A stretch of DNA of 64,000 nt from Streptomyces sp. NBC_01276 (GCF_041435355.1 NZ_CP108442.1:7686501-7750500), one strand, 5' to 3'. Positions 35,923-44,559 are shown, counted from the stretch's first letter. Made by a program: numbers and translations. Notes: generated by a model from the sequence alone, not told the origin.

Positions 35923-36738
35923 TCAGCCGGTGTGCGTACGGGTGTCGAAGGCCTTCATCCGGTCCAGGACGCGCTCGGGGGAGGGACGGGCCATCTCGTC
36001 GACGAGGCGGCCGTCGGAGAGGAAGACGACGCGGTCGGCGTACCCGGCGGCGACCGGGTCGTGGGTGACCATGACCACCGTCTGGCCCAGCTCCCGCACC
36101 GAATCGCGCAGGAAGCCGAGGACCTCCGCCCCGGCCCGGGAGTCGAGGTTCCCGGTGGGCTCGTCACCGAAGACGATGGCGGGGCGCGAGACCAGCGCCC
36201 GGGCCACGGCGACGCGTTGCTGCTGGCCGCCGGACAGCTGCCCGGGGCGGTGGCCCAGGCGCTCGGAGAGGCCGACCATCGACACCACGCGGTCCAGCCA
36301 CTGCCGGTCGGGCCGCCGCCCGGCGACGGTCAGCGGCAGCGTGATGTTCTCCAGCGCGGTCAGGGTCGGCAGCAGGTTGAACGCCTGGAAGATGAATCCG
36401 ACGCGGTCGCGCCGCAGCCGTGTGAGCTGCCCGTCGTCCAGGTTCCCCAGTTCTGTCGTGCCGATGCGGACGGAGCCGGAGCTGAAGGAGTCGAGCCCGG
36501 CCGCGCAGTGCATCAGCGTGGACTTGCCGCAGCCGGACGGACCCATGATCGCGGTGAACTCGCCCTCCCGGAAGGAGACGCTGACGCGGTCCAGGGCGAC
36601 GACGCGGGTGTCGCCGCTGCCGTAGACCTTCGACAGGTCGGTGGCGGCGGCCGCGACGGCGGCGCCGGTCGTCGGGCGCGGGGCGAGCGGGGCGGACGGG
36701 GCGGACGGGGCGGACGGGATACGGGGGACGGCGGTCAC
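35923..36738 (-). CDS. ABC transporter ATP-binding protein (MacB/LolD type)
   Basis: 271 residues. Walker A GPSGCGKSTL, Q-loop region FIFQAFNLLPTLTALENI, signature LSGGQQQRVAVARAL, Walker B AIVFGDEPTGNLD, and switch His in VMVTHD are all intact. The N-terminal 40 residues are Ala/Pro-rich and disordered. It energises the FtsX permease downstream. The GTG has GAGGAG upstream. The 182-bp gap to the kinase gene holds a tandem repeat (36834-36853) that resembles one upstream of the response regulator gene, so the ABC genes probably have their own regulated promoter. Confidence 0.95.
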   Translation of the reverse strand: MTAVPRIPSAPSAPSAPLAPRPTTGAAVAAAATDLSKVYGSGDTRVVALDRVSVSFREGEFTAIMGPSGCGKSTLMHCAAGLDSFSSGSVRIGTTELGNLDDGQLTRLRRDRVGFIFQAFNLLPTLTALENITLPLTVAGRRPDRQWLDRVVSMVGLSERLGHRPGQLSGGQQQRVAVARALVSRPAIVFGDEPTGNLDSRAGAEVLGFLRDSVRELGQTVVMVTHDPVAAGYADRVVFLSDGRLVDEMARPSPERVLDRMKAFDTRTHTG

Positions 36739-36833
36739 GGGGACTCCTCTTCGGGTGCGCTGCGGTGCGCTTCGAAGGGTGTCCGGCGAACGTATCGGCG
36801 CCCGGGCGGCCGTGTACGGGCCGCCGCTCCGCT

Positions 36834-36853
36834 GTGTATCGATCGTGTAGCGG
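36834..36853. promoter_or_regulatory. Candidate response-regulator site upstream of ABC genes
   Basis: GTGTATCGATC followed by GTGTAGCGG shows 11-bp periodicity with shared GTGTAnCG, the spacing of tandem OmpR-family half-sites. A closely similar pair in reverse orientation occurs at 39099-39118 upstream of the response regulator gene. A further single CGTATCGG is at 36791-36798. Confidence 0.5.
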
Positions 36854-36920
36854 CCCCGGCGGGGCGGGCGCCCGGGCGGGACGGGTGGCGGGGCGGCGGG
36901 CCGTCGGAGCCGGCCGGATG

Positions 36921-38204
36921 TCAGGACGGCAGCAGCAACGTGGCGACGGCGCCGCCGTCCGGGGCGTTCTCCAGCCGCAGCTCGGCACCCAGGAGCCGGG
37001 CCTGGCCCAGGGCGATCGTCAGGCCCAGGCCGTGCCCGGAGCCGCGCTCGGCCGCACCCGTGTGGAAGCGGCGGGGGCCGCCCAGGAGGAGGTCCCGGGG
37101 GAAGCCGGGGCCGTGGTCGCGCACGACGACGGTACGCCCCTCGACCGTGACCTCGACCGGGGCGGCGCCATGCCGGTGGGCGTTGATGACGAGGTTGCCC
37201 ACGATCCGTTCGAGGCGGCGCGGATCGGTCTCCACCGTCTCCACGGTCTCCGTCGTTCCCGCCGTACGGGCCGCCGCCCCGGGGCCGGTGACGGTGACCC
37301 GGGTGTCGAGGCCGGTGCGTGCCACGGCCTCCGCGACGACCGCCGCGAGCGGCACGTGGGCGCGCACCGGTTGTTCGGCGCCGGCGTCCAGCCGGGAGAT
37401 CTCCAGCAGGTCCTCGACCAGCCCGCGCAGGTCGCGGACCCGGGCCCGCAGCAGATCCTCCGTCTCGCCGGGCGGTAGCAGGTCGACGGCCGCCAACAGG
37501 CCGCCGACCGGGGTGCGCAGTTCGTGGGCCACGTCCGCGGTGAACTGGCGCTCGGTGCGCAGGCGCCGGCTGAGGCTGTCGGCCATGAGGTCGACGGTGG
37601 CGGCGATGTCGGCCACCTCGTCACGGCCCCTGGTGGGCCCCGTCCGGGCGTCGAGGTCACCGGCGGAGATACGCCCCGCCGTCTCGGAGACCCGCCGCAG
37701 CCGGCGGGCGAGCAGCCCGGCTCCGTAGAACGCCACGGGCGTGGCGGCCACGAGGGCGGCCAGGGAGGCCACCGCCATCGTCACATCGAGGCGTTGCAGG
37801 TCGTGGAGTTCCGGGCCCATGTTCACCTGGACGGCCAGCACCCGGCCGTCTGGGCCGTCGGTCCGCACGGCGGCCCAGACGCTCGGGCCCAGATTGCCGT
37901 CGACGTGCCCGTCGTACGCCGTGTGCCGGGTGGTGTCGGTGAGGCGGCGCAGGGAGGAGGGAAGCCCGTCCGGGTCGAGGGCGGCGCCGTTCGTGAGGGT
38001 TCCGGTGCGCCGGTGGACGTCCATGGCGGCGTAGAGCGAGTTGAGGGCCTGCGCTTCGGCCCGGCCGCGGATGTCCCGCGCGGTCCACACGTGCACGATC
38101 GCGCCCACCGCGGCGACGACCAGACAGGCGGTGGCCGCGGCCAGCGCGGCGATCTTCCAGCGCAGGGGTACCCGGTCCGGCCGTCGCCGGGGAATCGGTC
38201 GCAC
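36921..38204 (-). CDS. Sensor histidine kinase of the ABC-linked two-component system
   Basis: 427 residues. Two TM helices (about 15-37 and 145-170) flank a roughly 105-residue outer sensor domain. HAMP follows, then HisKA box DVAHELRTPVGGLLAA, N box NLVINAHRHG, G1 box RDHGPGFPRD and G2 box GSGHGLGLTIALGQARLLG. It controls the adjacent response regulator and probably detects an envelope-active compound exported by the ABC pair. The GTG start lies 5 bp after the regulator stop, so the two are in one operon. The sensor size exceeds that of the intramembrane-sensing BceS type. Confidence 0.92.
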   Translation of the reverse strand: MRPIPRRRPDRVPLRWKIAALAAATACLVVAAVGAIVHVWTARDIRGRAEAQALNSLYAAMDVHRRTGTLTNGAALDPDGLPSSLRRLTDTTRHTAYDGHVDGNLGPSVWAAVRTDGPDGRVLAVQVNMGPELHDLQRLDVTMAVASLAALVAATPVAFYGAGLLARRLRRVSETAGRISAGDLDARTGPTRGRDEVADIAATVDLMADSLSRRLRTERQFTADVAHELRTPVGGLLAAVDLLPPGETEDLLRARVRDLRGLVEDLLEISRLDAGAEQPVRAHVPLAAVVAEAVARTGLDTRVTVTGPGAAARTAGTTETVETVETDPRRLERIVGNLVINAHRHGAAPVEVTVEGRTVVVRDHGPGFPRDLLLGGPRRFHTGAAERGSGHGLGLTIALGQARLLGAELRLENAPDGGAVATLLLPS

Positions 38205-38209
38205 CCCTC

Positions 38210-38962
38210 TCAGCGCCTGAACTTGTAGCCGAAGCCGCGCACGGTCTCGATGCGGTCCCGGCCCACCTTGCCCCGCAGGCGCTGCACGCAGAGGTCCACG
38301 ACGCGGCTGTCGCCGTCCCAGCCGTAGTCCCAGACCTCGCGCAGGAGGGTGTGCCGGTCCAGCACGATGCCCGGATGGGCGGCGAACTCCAGCAGCAGTT
38401 TCAGTTCGGTCGGGGTGAGCGCCACCGGGCTGCCGGAGAGGGAGACCTCCAGGCCGCCGGTGTCGATGGTCAGGTCCCCGAAGACGAGCGACCGTCCGTC
38501 GGAGGCCGGTGCCCCGGTGTCCGGGCCCGGCGCGGGCAGGGGTGCGGGCTGCGGCGAGGGCGCGTAGGTCGCCCGCCGCAGGAGCGAACGGATGCGCGCC
38601 ACGAGCACGTAGGTGTCCACGGGCTTGACCACGTAGTCGTCCGCACCGGCCTCCAGACCGGCGACCACGTCCAGCCCGTCACCGCGGGCGGACATCATCA
38701 GGACCGGCACCAGGCTGGTCTCCCGGACCCTGCGGCAGAGCCCGATCCCGTCGAGACCGGGCAGCATCACGTCCAGGATCAGCAGGTCGAAGTCCTCGTC
38801 GCGCAAGAGCTCCAGGGCGGTCAGCCCGTCGGCGGCGGTCCGCATGCGGTAGCCGTAGCGCTCCAGGGCGACGGCGAACGACCGGCGCATGAGCTCGTCG
38901 TCCTCCACCAGCAGCACGCGCACGGGAGGTGCGGGGGCCGGAGCGGGGGTGGACACGGACAC
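38210..38962 (-). CDS. OmpR-family response regulator of the ABC-linked system
   Basis: 250 residues. Receiver: VEDDELM acidic pair, phosphoacceptor Asp in LLILDVMLPGLDG, MSARGDG, and Lys in VVKPVD. After an Ala/Pro linker the winged-helix domain shows LTPTELKLLLEFAAHPGIV and SRVVDLCVQRLRGKVG. I chose the GTG ending at 38962 (GTG at 38956 is the alternative) because CAGGAG lies about ten bases upstream and it leaves a short disordered N-terminus before PVRVLLVEDD. It likely binds the 11-bp-period repeats upstream of itself and of the ABC genes. Confidence 0.9.
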   Translation of the reverse strand: MSVSTPAPAPAPPVRVLLVEDDELMRRSFAVALERYGYRMRTAADGLTALELLRDEDFDLLILDVMLPGLDGIGLCRRVRETSLVPVLMMSARGDGLDVVAGLEAGADDYVVKPVDTYVLVARIRSLLRRATYAPSPQPAPLPAPGPDTGAPASDGRSLVFGDLTIDTGGLEVSLSGSPVALTPTELKLLLEFAAHPGIVLDRHTLLREVWDYGWDGDSRVVDLCVQRLRGKVGRDRIETVRGFGYKFRR

Positions 38963-39266
38963 GGGCTGACGGCTCCTGTCGGGACGGATGCGGTCGGCGA
39001 CCGGGAGGGGGCGACCTGAAGGGAACGATAGGGCAGACGGCGGACGTGGTCCGCGCATCGCACGGCGGAGACCCGGTTCGATGGACGACCAAGCGTTTCC
39101 CGATACACGCCCGATACAAAACCGGTCCAGGGGCGGGCGCGGGCCCTTTGCCGGACCTCCTTACCATTTCGCTCAAGGATGACATTCACGCACTCGCGGT
39201 CCGGAACGAGGCGCGCGCCCCCGCGTAGCCCGGGAGCCCGGCTCCCCCCGCCGCCCCGCCGGTCAC
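38963..39266. promoter_or_regulatory. Intergenic region with tandem CCCGATACA repeat
   Basis: 304 bp between the response regulator and MarR genes with no gene visible. It contains CCCGATACA twice (39099-39107 and 39110-39118), exactly 11 bp apart, i.e. TGTATCGGG in tandem on the minus strand. This is the arrangement expected for a dimer of an OmpR-type regulator, about 140 bp upstream of the regulator's own start. Confidence 0.5.
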
Positions 39267-39710
39267 TCACTTCTGCGCGGGCTCCTGGCAGGCGGCCGAG
39301 ACGGCCGCCATCCAGGAGCGGGCGGCGTCCCGCTGATCGGCGGTCAGCCCCTCCTCCAGTTCGGCCTCGCGTCGCACGACGGCCGGGAGCGCCTCCTCGT
39401 AGCGCCGGCCGCCGAGGGGGGTCAGGTGCACCTGGTGCGTCCTGCGGTCGGTCGGGTGGGGGGAGCGGGTGATGAGGCCGTCGCGTTCCAGTGCCGCGAG
39501 CATCTCGTTGGCGGCCTGCCGGGTGCTGCCGACCGAGCGGGCCAGCTGGGCCACCGACATGCCGGGGGACGCCCCGACCATCATCAGCGTGGCGAACTGC
39601 GGCACCGTGAGCCCGAACTCCTCCAGCGTGGTGCCGATGGCGGCGCGCATGTTGAGCCAGGTGAGCCGCACCGCGAAGCTCACCACCCGATCGTGACCGT
39701 GCTCGCCCAT
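39267..39710 (-). CDS. MarR-family regulator
   Basis: 147 residues, standard length. The winged helix spans about residues 30-105: MSVAQLARSVGSTRQAANEML is the HTH and RSPHPTDRRTHQVHLTPLG is the wing with the conserved DxR. It is divergent from a DHA2-type drug exporter across 125 bp that contain a duplicated element, so it most likely represses itself and the exporter until a drug or phenolic ligand binds. GGGGAGG precedes the ATG. Confidence 0.9.
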   Translation of the reverse strand: MGEHGHDRVVSFAVRLTWLNMRAAIGTTLEEFGLTVPQFATLMMVGASPGMSVAQLARSVGSTRQAANEMLAALERDGLITRSPHPTDRRTHQVHLTPLGGRRYEEALPAVVRREAELEEGLTADQRDAARSWMAAVSAACQEPAQK

Positions 39711-39731
39711 GAGGCGGCCTCCCCAATCTGA

Positions 39732-39787
39732 TTGACAGGAACTTGACGAGTTGCCACGATGGGCGAACCGTCAGGAACTTGACGAGT
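39732..39787. promoter_or_regulatory. Duplicated 16-bp element between MarR and MFS genes
   Basis: CAGGAACTTGACGAGT occurs at 39736-39751 and again at 39772-39787, 36 bp apart. Each copy contains the partial dyad AACTtgacgAGT(T). A TTGACA (39732-39737) abuts the first copy. The 36-bp spacing (between three and four helical turns) and the location fit paired MarR binding sites. Confidence 0.65.
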
Positions 39788-39835
39788 CTACGTTGCGGCC
39801 GCGCCGAAACCCTCCTGAGCCGAAGGCAGTCACGC

Positions 39836-41449
39836 ATGTCCTCCGCCACACCGCCGATGCCCTTACGCCCGTCCGCGCCACCACCGGCCCGCCGCCGGCT
39901 CATCCTCGGCGTCCTCGTCTTCGCCCAACTCCTCATATGGCTCGACGGCACCATCCTCACCACCGCCTTCGAGACCCTGTCCGACCCCGTCCTCGGCTTG
40001 GGGGCCACCCCCGGCCAGCTCCAGTGGGCCACCGGCGCCTACACCCTGGCCTTCGCCGGCCTGATGTTCTCCGGGGGTGCGCTCGGTGACCGGTTCGGCC
40101 ACCGCAACACCCTGCTGGCGGGGATGGCCCTGTTCGGCCTCGCCTCGGCCTTCGCCGCCTGTGCCACGACCCCCGGCCAGCTCGTCGCCTGGCGCGCGGT
40201 GATGGGTGCCGGAGCCGCACTCCTCGTACCGGCCACCATGGCGGTGGTCGGCTGGACCTTCGAGCCCGCACAGCGGCCGGCGGCCTTCGCCGCGCTGTCG
40301 TCCTTCGCCGGTGTCGGGATCGCCGCCGGGCCGATCCTGGCCGGCGTGCTGCTCTCCGCGTTCTGGTGGGGTTCGGTGTTCCTCGTCAACGTGCCCGTGG
40401 CCCTCCTCGGCCTCGGCTTCATCGCCCGTTACGTGCCCAACTCCCGCAGCCCCGAAGTCCGTCGGCTCGACCCGGCCGGGCTGGTCCTGTCGACGGGCGG
40501 CCTCGGCCTCCTCGCGTACGGCCTGATCCGCGCCGGCCAGGACGCCTCCTTCGGCCGGCCGGCCGTCTGGGGGAGTGCCGCCGCGGGCATCGCGCTGATC
40601 GCGGCCTTCGTCGCCGTGGAGCTGCGGATGGCGCATCCCAGTTTCGACCCCCGGCTGCTGGCCCAGCGCCGTTTCGCCACCGGGAACGTCACCCTCATGA
40701 TGGTCTTCCTGGCCCTGACGGCCGGATCCTTCTACCTCGCCTTCTACCTCCAGGGCGCCCGCGGGTACTCGGCGTTGCAGGCCTCGCTCCTCGGCCTCCC
40801 GGGAGCGCTCGGAGTGGTCGTCGGCTCGCCGGTCGGCGTCCGGCTCGCCGGCCGGACCTCCGTCCGGCTCGTCTCCTCGGTCTCGCTGGCCGTCGCGGCG
40901 CTGGCGATGGGTTCCGTGTCCCTGTTCGACGCGACCACACCGATCGCCTGGTACTCGGCGGTCATGCTCGTCCAGGGCACCGCGATCGGCATGGTCATCG
41001 CCCCCGTCACGGGCGCGGTCCTGGGCTCCCTGCCGCTGGAGCGCTCCGGCGCCGGCAGTGCGGTCAACAGCACCCTGCGCCAGACGGGGAGCGTGCTGGG
41101 CATCGCGGCCGGCGGCACGATCACCTCGATCGTCTACCGGCGCACCATCGACGGTTCGCTGACCGGCCTCCCGGATCCGGTACGGCAGCAGGCGCGCGTC
41201 TCGGCCGAGCTCGCCCGGCACCTGGCCGCCGCCACGCACGACACCCGGCTCGCCGCGGTGGCCGACGGCGCCTTCCTCCACGCCATGCACGTCGGCGCGC
41301 TCTGGACGGCGGGATTCGCGCTCACCGGCGCGGCGGCCCTCGCTCTCGGCTTCCGGTCCGGCCGTCGTGGCGGGGGGCCGGTGAAGGGCAAGGGCGGGGG
41401 AGCGCGGTCGACGCCCGCCCCCGCCCCCGCCCCGGCCCCAGCTCCCTGA
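39836..41449 (+). CDS. DHA2-family MFS drug exporter
   Basis: 537 residues, 14 predicted helices. TM1 carries LLIWLDGTILTTAFETL, the loop between TM2 and TM3 has motif A GGALGDRFGHRNT, and motif C is AGVGIAAGPILAGVL with the GP intact. It would export drugs or metabolites by proton antiport in the EmrB/QacA manner. The last 30 residues are Gly/Arg then a Pro-Ala repeat tail. The ATG at 39836 gives the expected N-terminus; longer in-frame starts run through the operator region. It is controlled by the divergent MarR protein. Confidence 0.9.
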   Translation: MSSATPPMPLRPSAPPPARRRLILGVLVFAQLLIWLDGTILTTAFETLSDPVLGLGATPGQLQWATGAYTLAFAGLMFSGGALGDRFGHRNTLLAGMALFGLASAFAACATTPGQLVAWRAVMGAGAALLVPATMAVVGWTFEPAQRPAAFAALSSFAGVGIAAGPILAGVLLSAFWWGSVFLVNVPVALLGLGFIARYVPNSRSPEVRRLDPAGLVLSTGGLGLLAYGLIRAGQDASFGRPAVWGSAAAGIALIAAFVAVELRMAHPSFDPRLLAQRRFATGNVTLMMVFLALTAGSFYLAFYLQGARGYSALQASLLGLPGALGVVVGSPVGVRLAGRTSVRLVSSVSLAVAALAMGSVSLFDATTPIAWYSAVMLVQGTAIGMVIAPVTGAVLGSLPLERSGAGSAVNSTLRQTGSVLGIAAGGTITSIVYRRTIDGSLTGLPDPVRQQARVSAELARHLAAATHDTRLAAVADGAFLHAMHVGALWTAGFALTGAAALALGFRSGRRGGGPVKGKGGGARSTPAPAPAPAPAP

Positions 41450-41478
41450 CCGCCGCGGGCCGGTGGACGAAAACGGAG

Positions 41479-41514
41479 GCGGCGTGCCGCGGCCGGGTGG
41501 CCGCGGCACGCCGC
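41479..41514. terminator. Strong terminator between MFS and lamin-tail genes
   Basis: A perfect 16-bp stem (41479-41494 with 41499-41514) and 4-base loop GGGT. On the minus strand the stem is followed by CTCCGTTTTCG, so it best serves the lamin-tail gene, and can also act for the convergent MFS gene. Confidence 0.8.
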
Positions 41515-41566
41515 AGGGGGAACGGCCGGCGGCTCGGCACCCCCGTGGGGCGGCCGCCGGTCCGGG

Positions 41567-42043
41567 TCAGCTGTGGCGGCCGCCGCGGCCCCACGACTGG
41601 CTGTCCAGCACGTTCCCGCGGTTGTCGCGCAGGGTGGCGGTGTCGCGCTTGTCCCAGATCTGCTGGCGGCGGCCCTGGTAGAGGTCGCGGTGGGTGTTGC
41701 GGCCCTGGCCGGTGTGGACCTTGACGCTGGAGCGGCCGTCCAGGCGGAAGTCGCTGAAGCGGTAGCGGTTGCCCTCGCGGTCGGTCAGCGTGAAGCCGCG
41801 CAGGTTGACGCTCTGGCGGCCCGTGTTCTTGACCTCGACCCACTCCCCGTTCAGGGCGCGGTTGGAGCGGTCGTCGCGGTTGGGGCTGTCGTACTGGACG
41901 CCGCCGATGACGACCGCGGAGCGCTGGCCCTTGTGGTCGCGTCCGTGGTCGGCGGCGACGGCCGGCAGGGCCGCCGCGCCGATGAGGGCGCCCGCGGCCA
42001 CGAGGGAGGCGACCACGCGGCGGGTGGCGAGAGAAGCAGACAT
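41567..42043 (-). CDS. Secreted lamin-tail-domain protein
   Basis: 158 residues. A signal peptide (TRRVVASLVAAGALIGAAALPAVAA) precedes an Ig-like lamin tail domain (about residues 50-155): GEWVEVKNTGRQSVNLRGFTL, RFSDFRLDGRSSVKVHTGQG and LRDNRGNVLDSQSW are the family's strand blocks. Such domains in streptomycetes are secreted alone or attached to nucleases; no catalytic domain is present here. The protein is rich in Arg and Asp. The start MSASLATRR is favoured by the signal peptide. Upstream DNA is AT-rich with palindrome CGGATATATCCG (42190-42201). Confidence 0.87.
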   Translation of the reverse strand: MSASLATRRVVASLVAAGALIGAAALPAVAADHGRDHKGQRSAVVIGGVQYDSPNRDDRSNRALNGEWVEVKNTGRQSVNLRGFTLTDREGNRYRFSDFRLDGRSSVKVHTGQGRNTHRDLYQGRRQQIWDKRDTATLRDNRGNVLDSQSWGRGGRHS

Positions 42044-42189
42044 GGAGATGACCCCTTCAACAGACAGCCCGGTCCGGTCTCCTGAAAGCCGGACGGGCTC
42101 CGAACGGTTCCCGGCGTCCTGCCGAGGAGCCACACTCTGGCGCCCCCGGCTCGTCAAAAGGTGGATCATTCGGCGCGTGTTGCCAAATG

Positions 42190-42201
42190 CGGATATATCC
42201 G
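42190..42201. promoter_or_regulatory. 12-bp palindrome CGGATATATCCG in divergent intergenic region
   Basis: A perfect palindrome within an AT-rich stretch between the lamin-tail gene and the GlxA-type regulator gene. It could be an operator for either gene; nothing further supports a specific regulator. Confidence 0.35.
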
Positions 42202-42257
42202 TGACTATCCCTTGAAGTCAATAAACATCTAAGCTGCGTTGGCGTACGCTCCTTCCC

Positions 42258-43214
42258 GTGCCACGTTCCCGCCTGCACCATGTCGCCGTCCTCGTCCTCG
42301 AAGGGGCCAAGCCGCTCGACGTCGGCATTCCCGCGCAGGTGTTCTCGACCCGCGCGAGCATGCCGTACGAGGTACGGGTGTGCGGTGCCGCGCCCGGTCT
42401 GGTGACCGGCGGAGACGGACTCTCGTACTACGTCGCACACGGCCTCGAAGCACTGGCCTGGGCCGACATCGTCTTCGTCCCCGGCTACCGCTTCCCCGAC
42501 CGCGACGACCCGCCGCGGGCCGTCGTCGACGCGCTGATCGCGGCCCACGCCCGCGGCGCGCGACTCGCCGCCATCTCCACCGGTGCCTTCGCGCTCGCCG
42601 CCACCGGACTCCTCGACGGGAAACGCGCCACGACGCACTGGCACTACGCGCGGGCCCTGGCCGCGAAACGCCCGCTCGTACGGGTCGACGAGAACGTCCT
42701 GTTCGTGGACGAGGGCAGCGTGCTGACCTCGGCCGGCGCCGCCTCGGGCATCGACCTGTGCCTGCACGTCCTGCGGGGCGACCTCGGGGTGGCCGCGTCG
42801 AACCACGCCGCCCGGCGCCTGGTCGCGGCGCCCTACCGCAGTGGCGGTCAGGCACAGTACGTGCCCCGCAGCGTGCCCGAGGTGCTGGGCGAGCGGTTCG
42901 CCGCCACCCGCGAATGGGCGCTGCACCGGCTCGGCGAGCCCCTCACCCTGGAGATCCTCGCCCGGCACGCCGCCGTGTCGGCGCGCACCTTCTCGCGCCG
43001 CTTCGCCGAGGACACGGGGTACACGCCGATGCAGTGGGTCATGCGCGCCCGCGTGGACCTGGCCCGCGAGCTGCTGGAGCGGTCGGAGCGCGGCGTCGAG
43101 CAGATCGCCGCCGACGTCGGCCTCGGGACCGGATCCAACCTGCGGCTGCACTTCCAGCGGATCCTCGGCACGACGCCGAGCGAGTACCGGCGCACCTTCA
43201 CCCGGGGCGAATAG
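42258..43214 (+). CDS. GlxA-family regulator (DJ-1/PfpI + AraC HTH)
   Basis: 318 residues. The sensor half (1 to about 190) contains the elbow-like AAISTGAFALAATGLLDGKRA, with Ser in place of the Cys seen in the GlxA at 5186. The HTH pair lies at about 220-315 (LARHAAVSARTFSRRFAEDTG and QIAADVGLGTGSNLRLHFQR). The GTG is seven bases after TACGCT (42245-42250), consistent with leaderless expression. It lies 109 bp upstream of gap on the same strand, though a link with glycolysis is not shown. The lamin-tail gene is divergent. Confidence 0.87.
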   Translation: MPRSRLHHVAVLVLEGAKPLDVGIPAQVFSTRASMPYEVRVCGAAPGLVTGGDGLSYYVAHGLEALAWADIVFVPGYRFPDRDDPPRAVVDALIAAHARGARLAAISTGAFALAATGLLDGKRATTHWHYARALAAKRPLVRVDENVLFVDEGSVLTSAGAASGIDLCLHVLRGDLGVAASNHAARRLVAAPYRSGGQAQYVPRSVPEVLGERFAATREWALHRLGEPLTLEILARHAAVSARTFSRRFAEDTGYTPMQWVMRARVDLARELLERSERGVEQIAADVGLGTGSNLRLHFQRILGTTPSEYRRTFTRGE

Positions 43215-43323
43215 CCGCGTGCCGCCACCCTTGGCGCGATCCTTGCGGACCGTGGCAATCCCGCCGCTGTCACGGCCGCGACCAGCGGGGGAACCTGGTG
43301 GCGAACCCGAAAGGACACGCCTC

Positions 43324-44322
43324 ATGACTCGCATCGCCATCAACGGATTCGGCCGCATCGGACGCAACGTGCTGCGCGCGCTGCTCGAACGCGACAGCGA
43401 CCTCGATGTCGTCGCCGTCAACGACCTCACCGAGCCCGCCACCCTGGCGCGGCTGCTCGCCTACGACACCACCTCGGGCCGGCTCGGCCGCCCGGTGTCC
43501 GTCGAGGGGAACGTCCTCGTCGTCGACGGCCGTCGCATCACGGTGCTGGCCGAGCGCGAGCCGGCGAACCTGCCGTGGGCAGAGCTCGGCGTCGACATCG
43601 TGCTGGAGGCCACCGGTCGTTTCACCTCGGCCAAGGCGGCCCGCGCCCACCTCGACGCGGGTGCGAAGAAGGTGCTGGTCAGCGCGCCGGCGGACGGCGC
43701 CGACGTCACGCTCGCCTTCGGGGTGAACACCGACGCGTACGACCCGGACCTGCACACGATCGTCTCGAACGCCTCCTGCACCACCAACGCGCTCGCACCC
43801 CTGGCCGCGGTCCTCGACGACCTCGCGGGCATCGAGCACGGCTTCATGACCACGGTGCACGCCTACACGCAGGAGCAGAACCTCCAGGACGGCCCGCACC
43901 GGGACGCCCGCCGCGCCCGCGCCGCCGCCGTCAACATCGTGCCGACCACGACGGGCGCCGCAAAGGCGATCGGCCTCGTCCTGCCGAACCTCGACGGCAA
44001 GCTGTCCGGCGACTCGATCCGCGTGCCGGTGCCCGTCGGGTCGATCGTCGAGCTCAACACGACCGTCGCCCGCGACGTGACGCGCGAGCAGGTGCTGGAG
44101 GCGTACCGTGCCGCGGCGCAGGGCCCGCTCGCCGGCGTGCTGGAGTACTCGCAGGACCCGCTCGTCTCCTCCGACATCACGGGCAACCCGGCCTCGTCGA
44201 TCTTCGACTCGGAGCTGACCCGTGTCGAGGGCCGCCACGTCAAGGTCGTCGCCTGGTACGACAACGAGTGGGGCTTCTCCAACCGCGTGATCGACACGCT
44301 GCAGCTGCTCGCCACGCGCTGA
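43324..44322 (+). CDS. gap: Glyceraldehyde-3-phosphate dehydrogenase, type I
   Basis: 332 residues, full length. The NAD site is RIAINGFGRIGRNVLRAL, and the catalytic block SNASCTTNALAPL carries the active Cys; HAYTQEQNLQDGPHRD, RRARAAAVNIVPTTTGAAKA and WYDNEWGFSNRV are invariant family segments. It oxidises glyceraldehyde 3-phosphate to 1,3-bisphosphoglycerate in glycolysis. It is not next to pgk/tpi, so it is probably an additional gap paralogue rather than the main pathway copy. A strong terminator follows at 44347. Confidence 0.95.
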   Translation: MTRIAINGFGRIGRNVLRALLERDSDLDVVAVNDLTEPATLARLLAYDTTSGRLGRPVSVEGNVLVVDGRRITVLAEREPANLPWAELGVDIVLEATGRFTSAKAARAHLDAGAKKVLVSAPADGADVTLAFGVNTDAYDPDLHTIVSNASCTTNALAPLAAVLDDLAGIEHGFMTTVHAYTQEQNLQDGPHRDARRARAAAVNIVPTTTGAAKAIGLVLPNLDGKLSGDSIRVPVPVGSIVELNTTVARDVTREQVLEAYRAAAQGPLAGVLEYSQDPLVSSDITGNPASSIFDSELTRVEGRHVKVVAWYDNEWGFSNRVIDTLQLLATR

Positions 44323-44346
44323 CCGCAGGCCGGTGCACGGGGATGG

Positions 44347-44380
44347 GGACGGGGCGCCCGCGGCGGCGGGCGCCCCGTCC
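44347..44380 (+). terminator. Terminator after gap
   Basis: A perfect 15-bp GC stem (44347-44361 with 44366-44380) and 4-base loop, followed by TGCTCC, 24 bp after the stop codon. Confidence 0.8.
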
Positions 44381-44439
44381 TGCTCCCAGGACGGCCGGCG
44401 GGCCCTTGCCGCCCACCCGGACACCGCCCCCACCGGCGG

Positions 44440-44458
44440 CGACAACGTTCGGTTGTCG
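44440..44458. promoter_or_regulatory. Inverted repeat upstream of SnoaL-like gene
   Basis: CGACAAC-gttcg-GTTGTCG is a perfect 7-bp inverted repeat, with a related half-site CGGTTGTTGG at 44470-44479. It lies about 100 bp before the SnoaL-like start. It is a plausible operator; no regulator gene adjoins. Confidence 0.4.
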
Positions 44459-44559
44459 AGGTGGCCGGACGGTTGTTGGATCCACGGGGGCCTGTGCGGT
44501 GAGCTGTGACCAGAGCGGTCCGACGGACCGCCGGACACAGCCACCGAACGGAGCTCCCC

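Noticed and set aside
41405..41449. Pro-Ala repeat at the end of the MFS gene as a separate repeat element
   Set aside because: It is a short in-frame low-complexity tail (GCCCCC units) within the coding sequence, not a mobile or CRISPR repeat.
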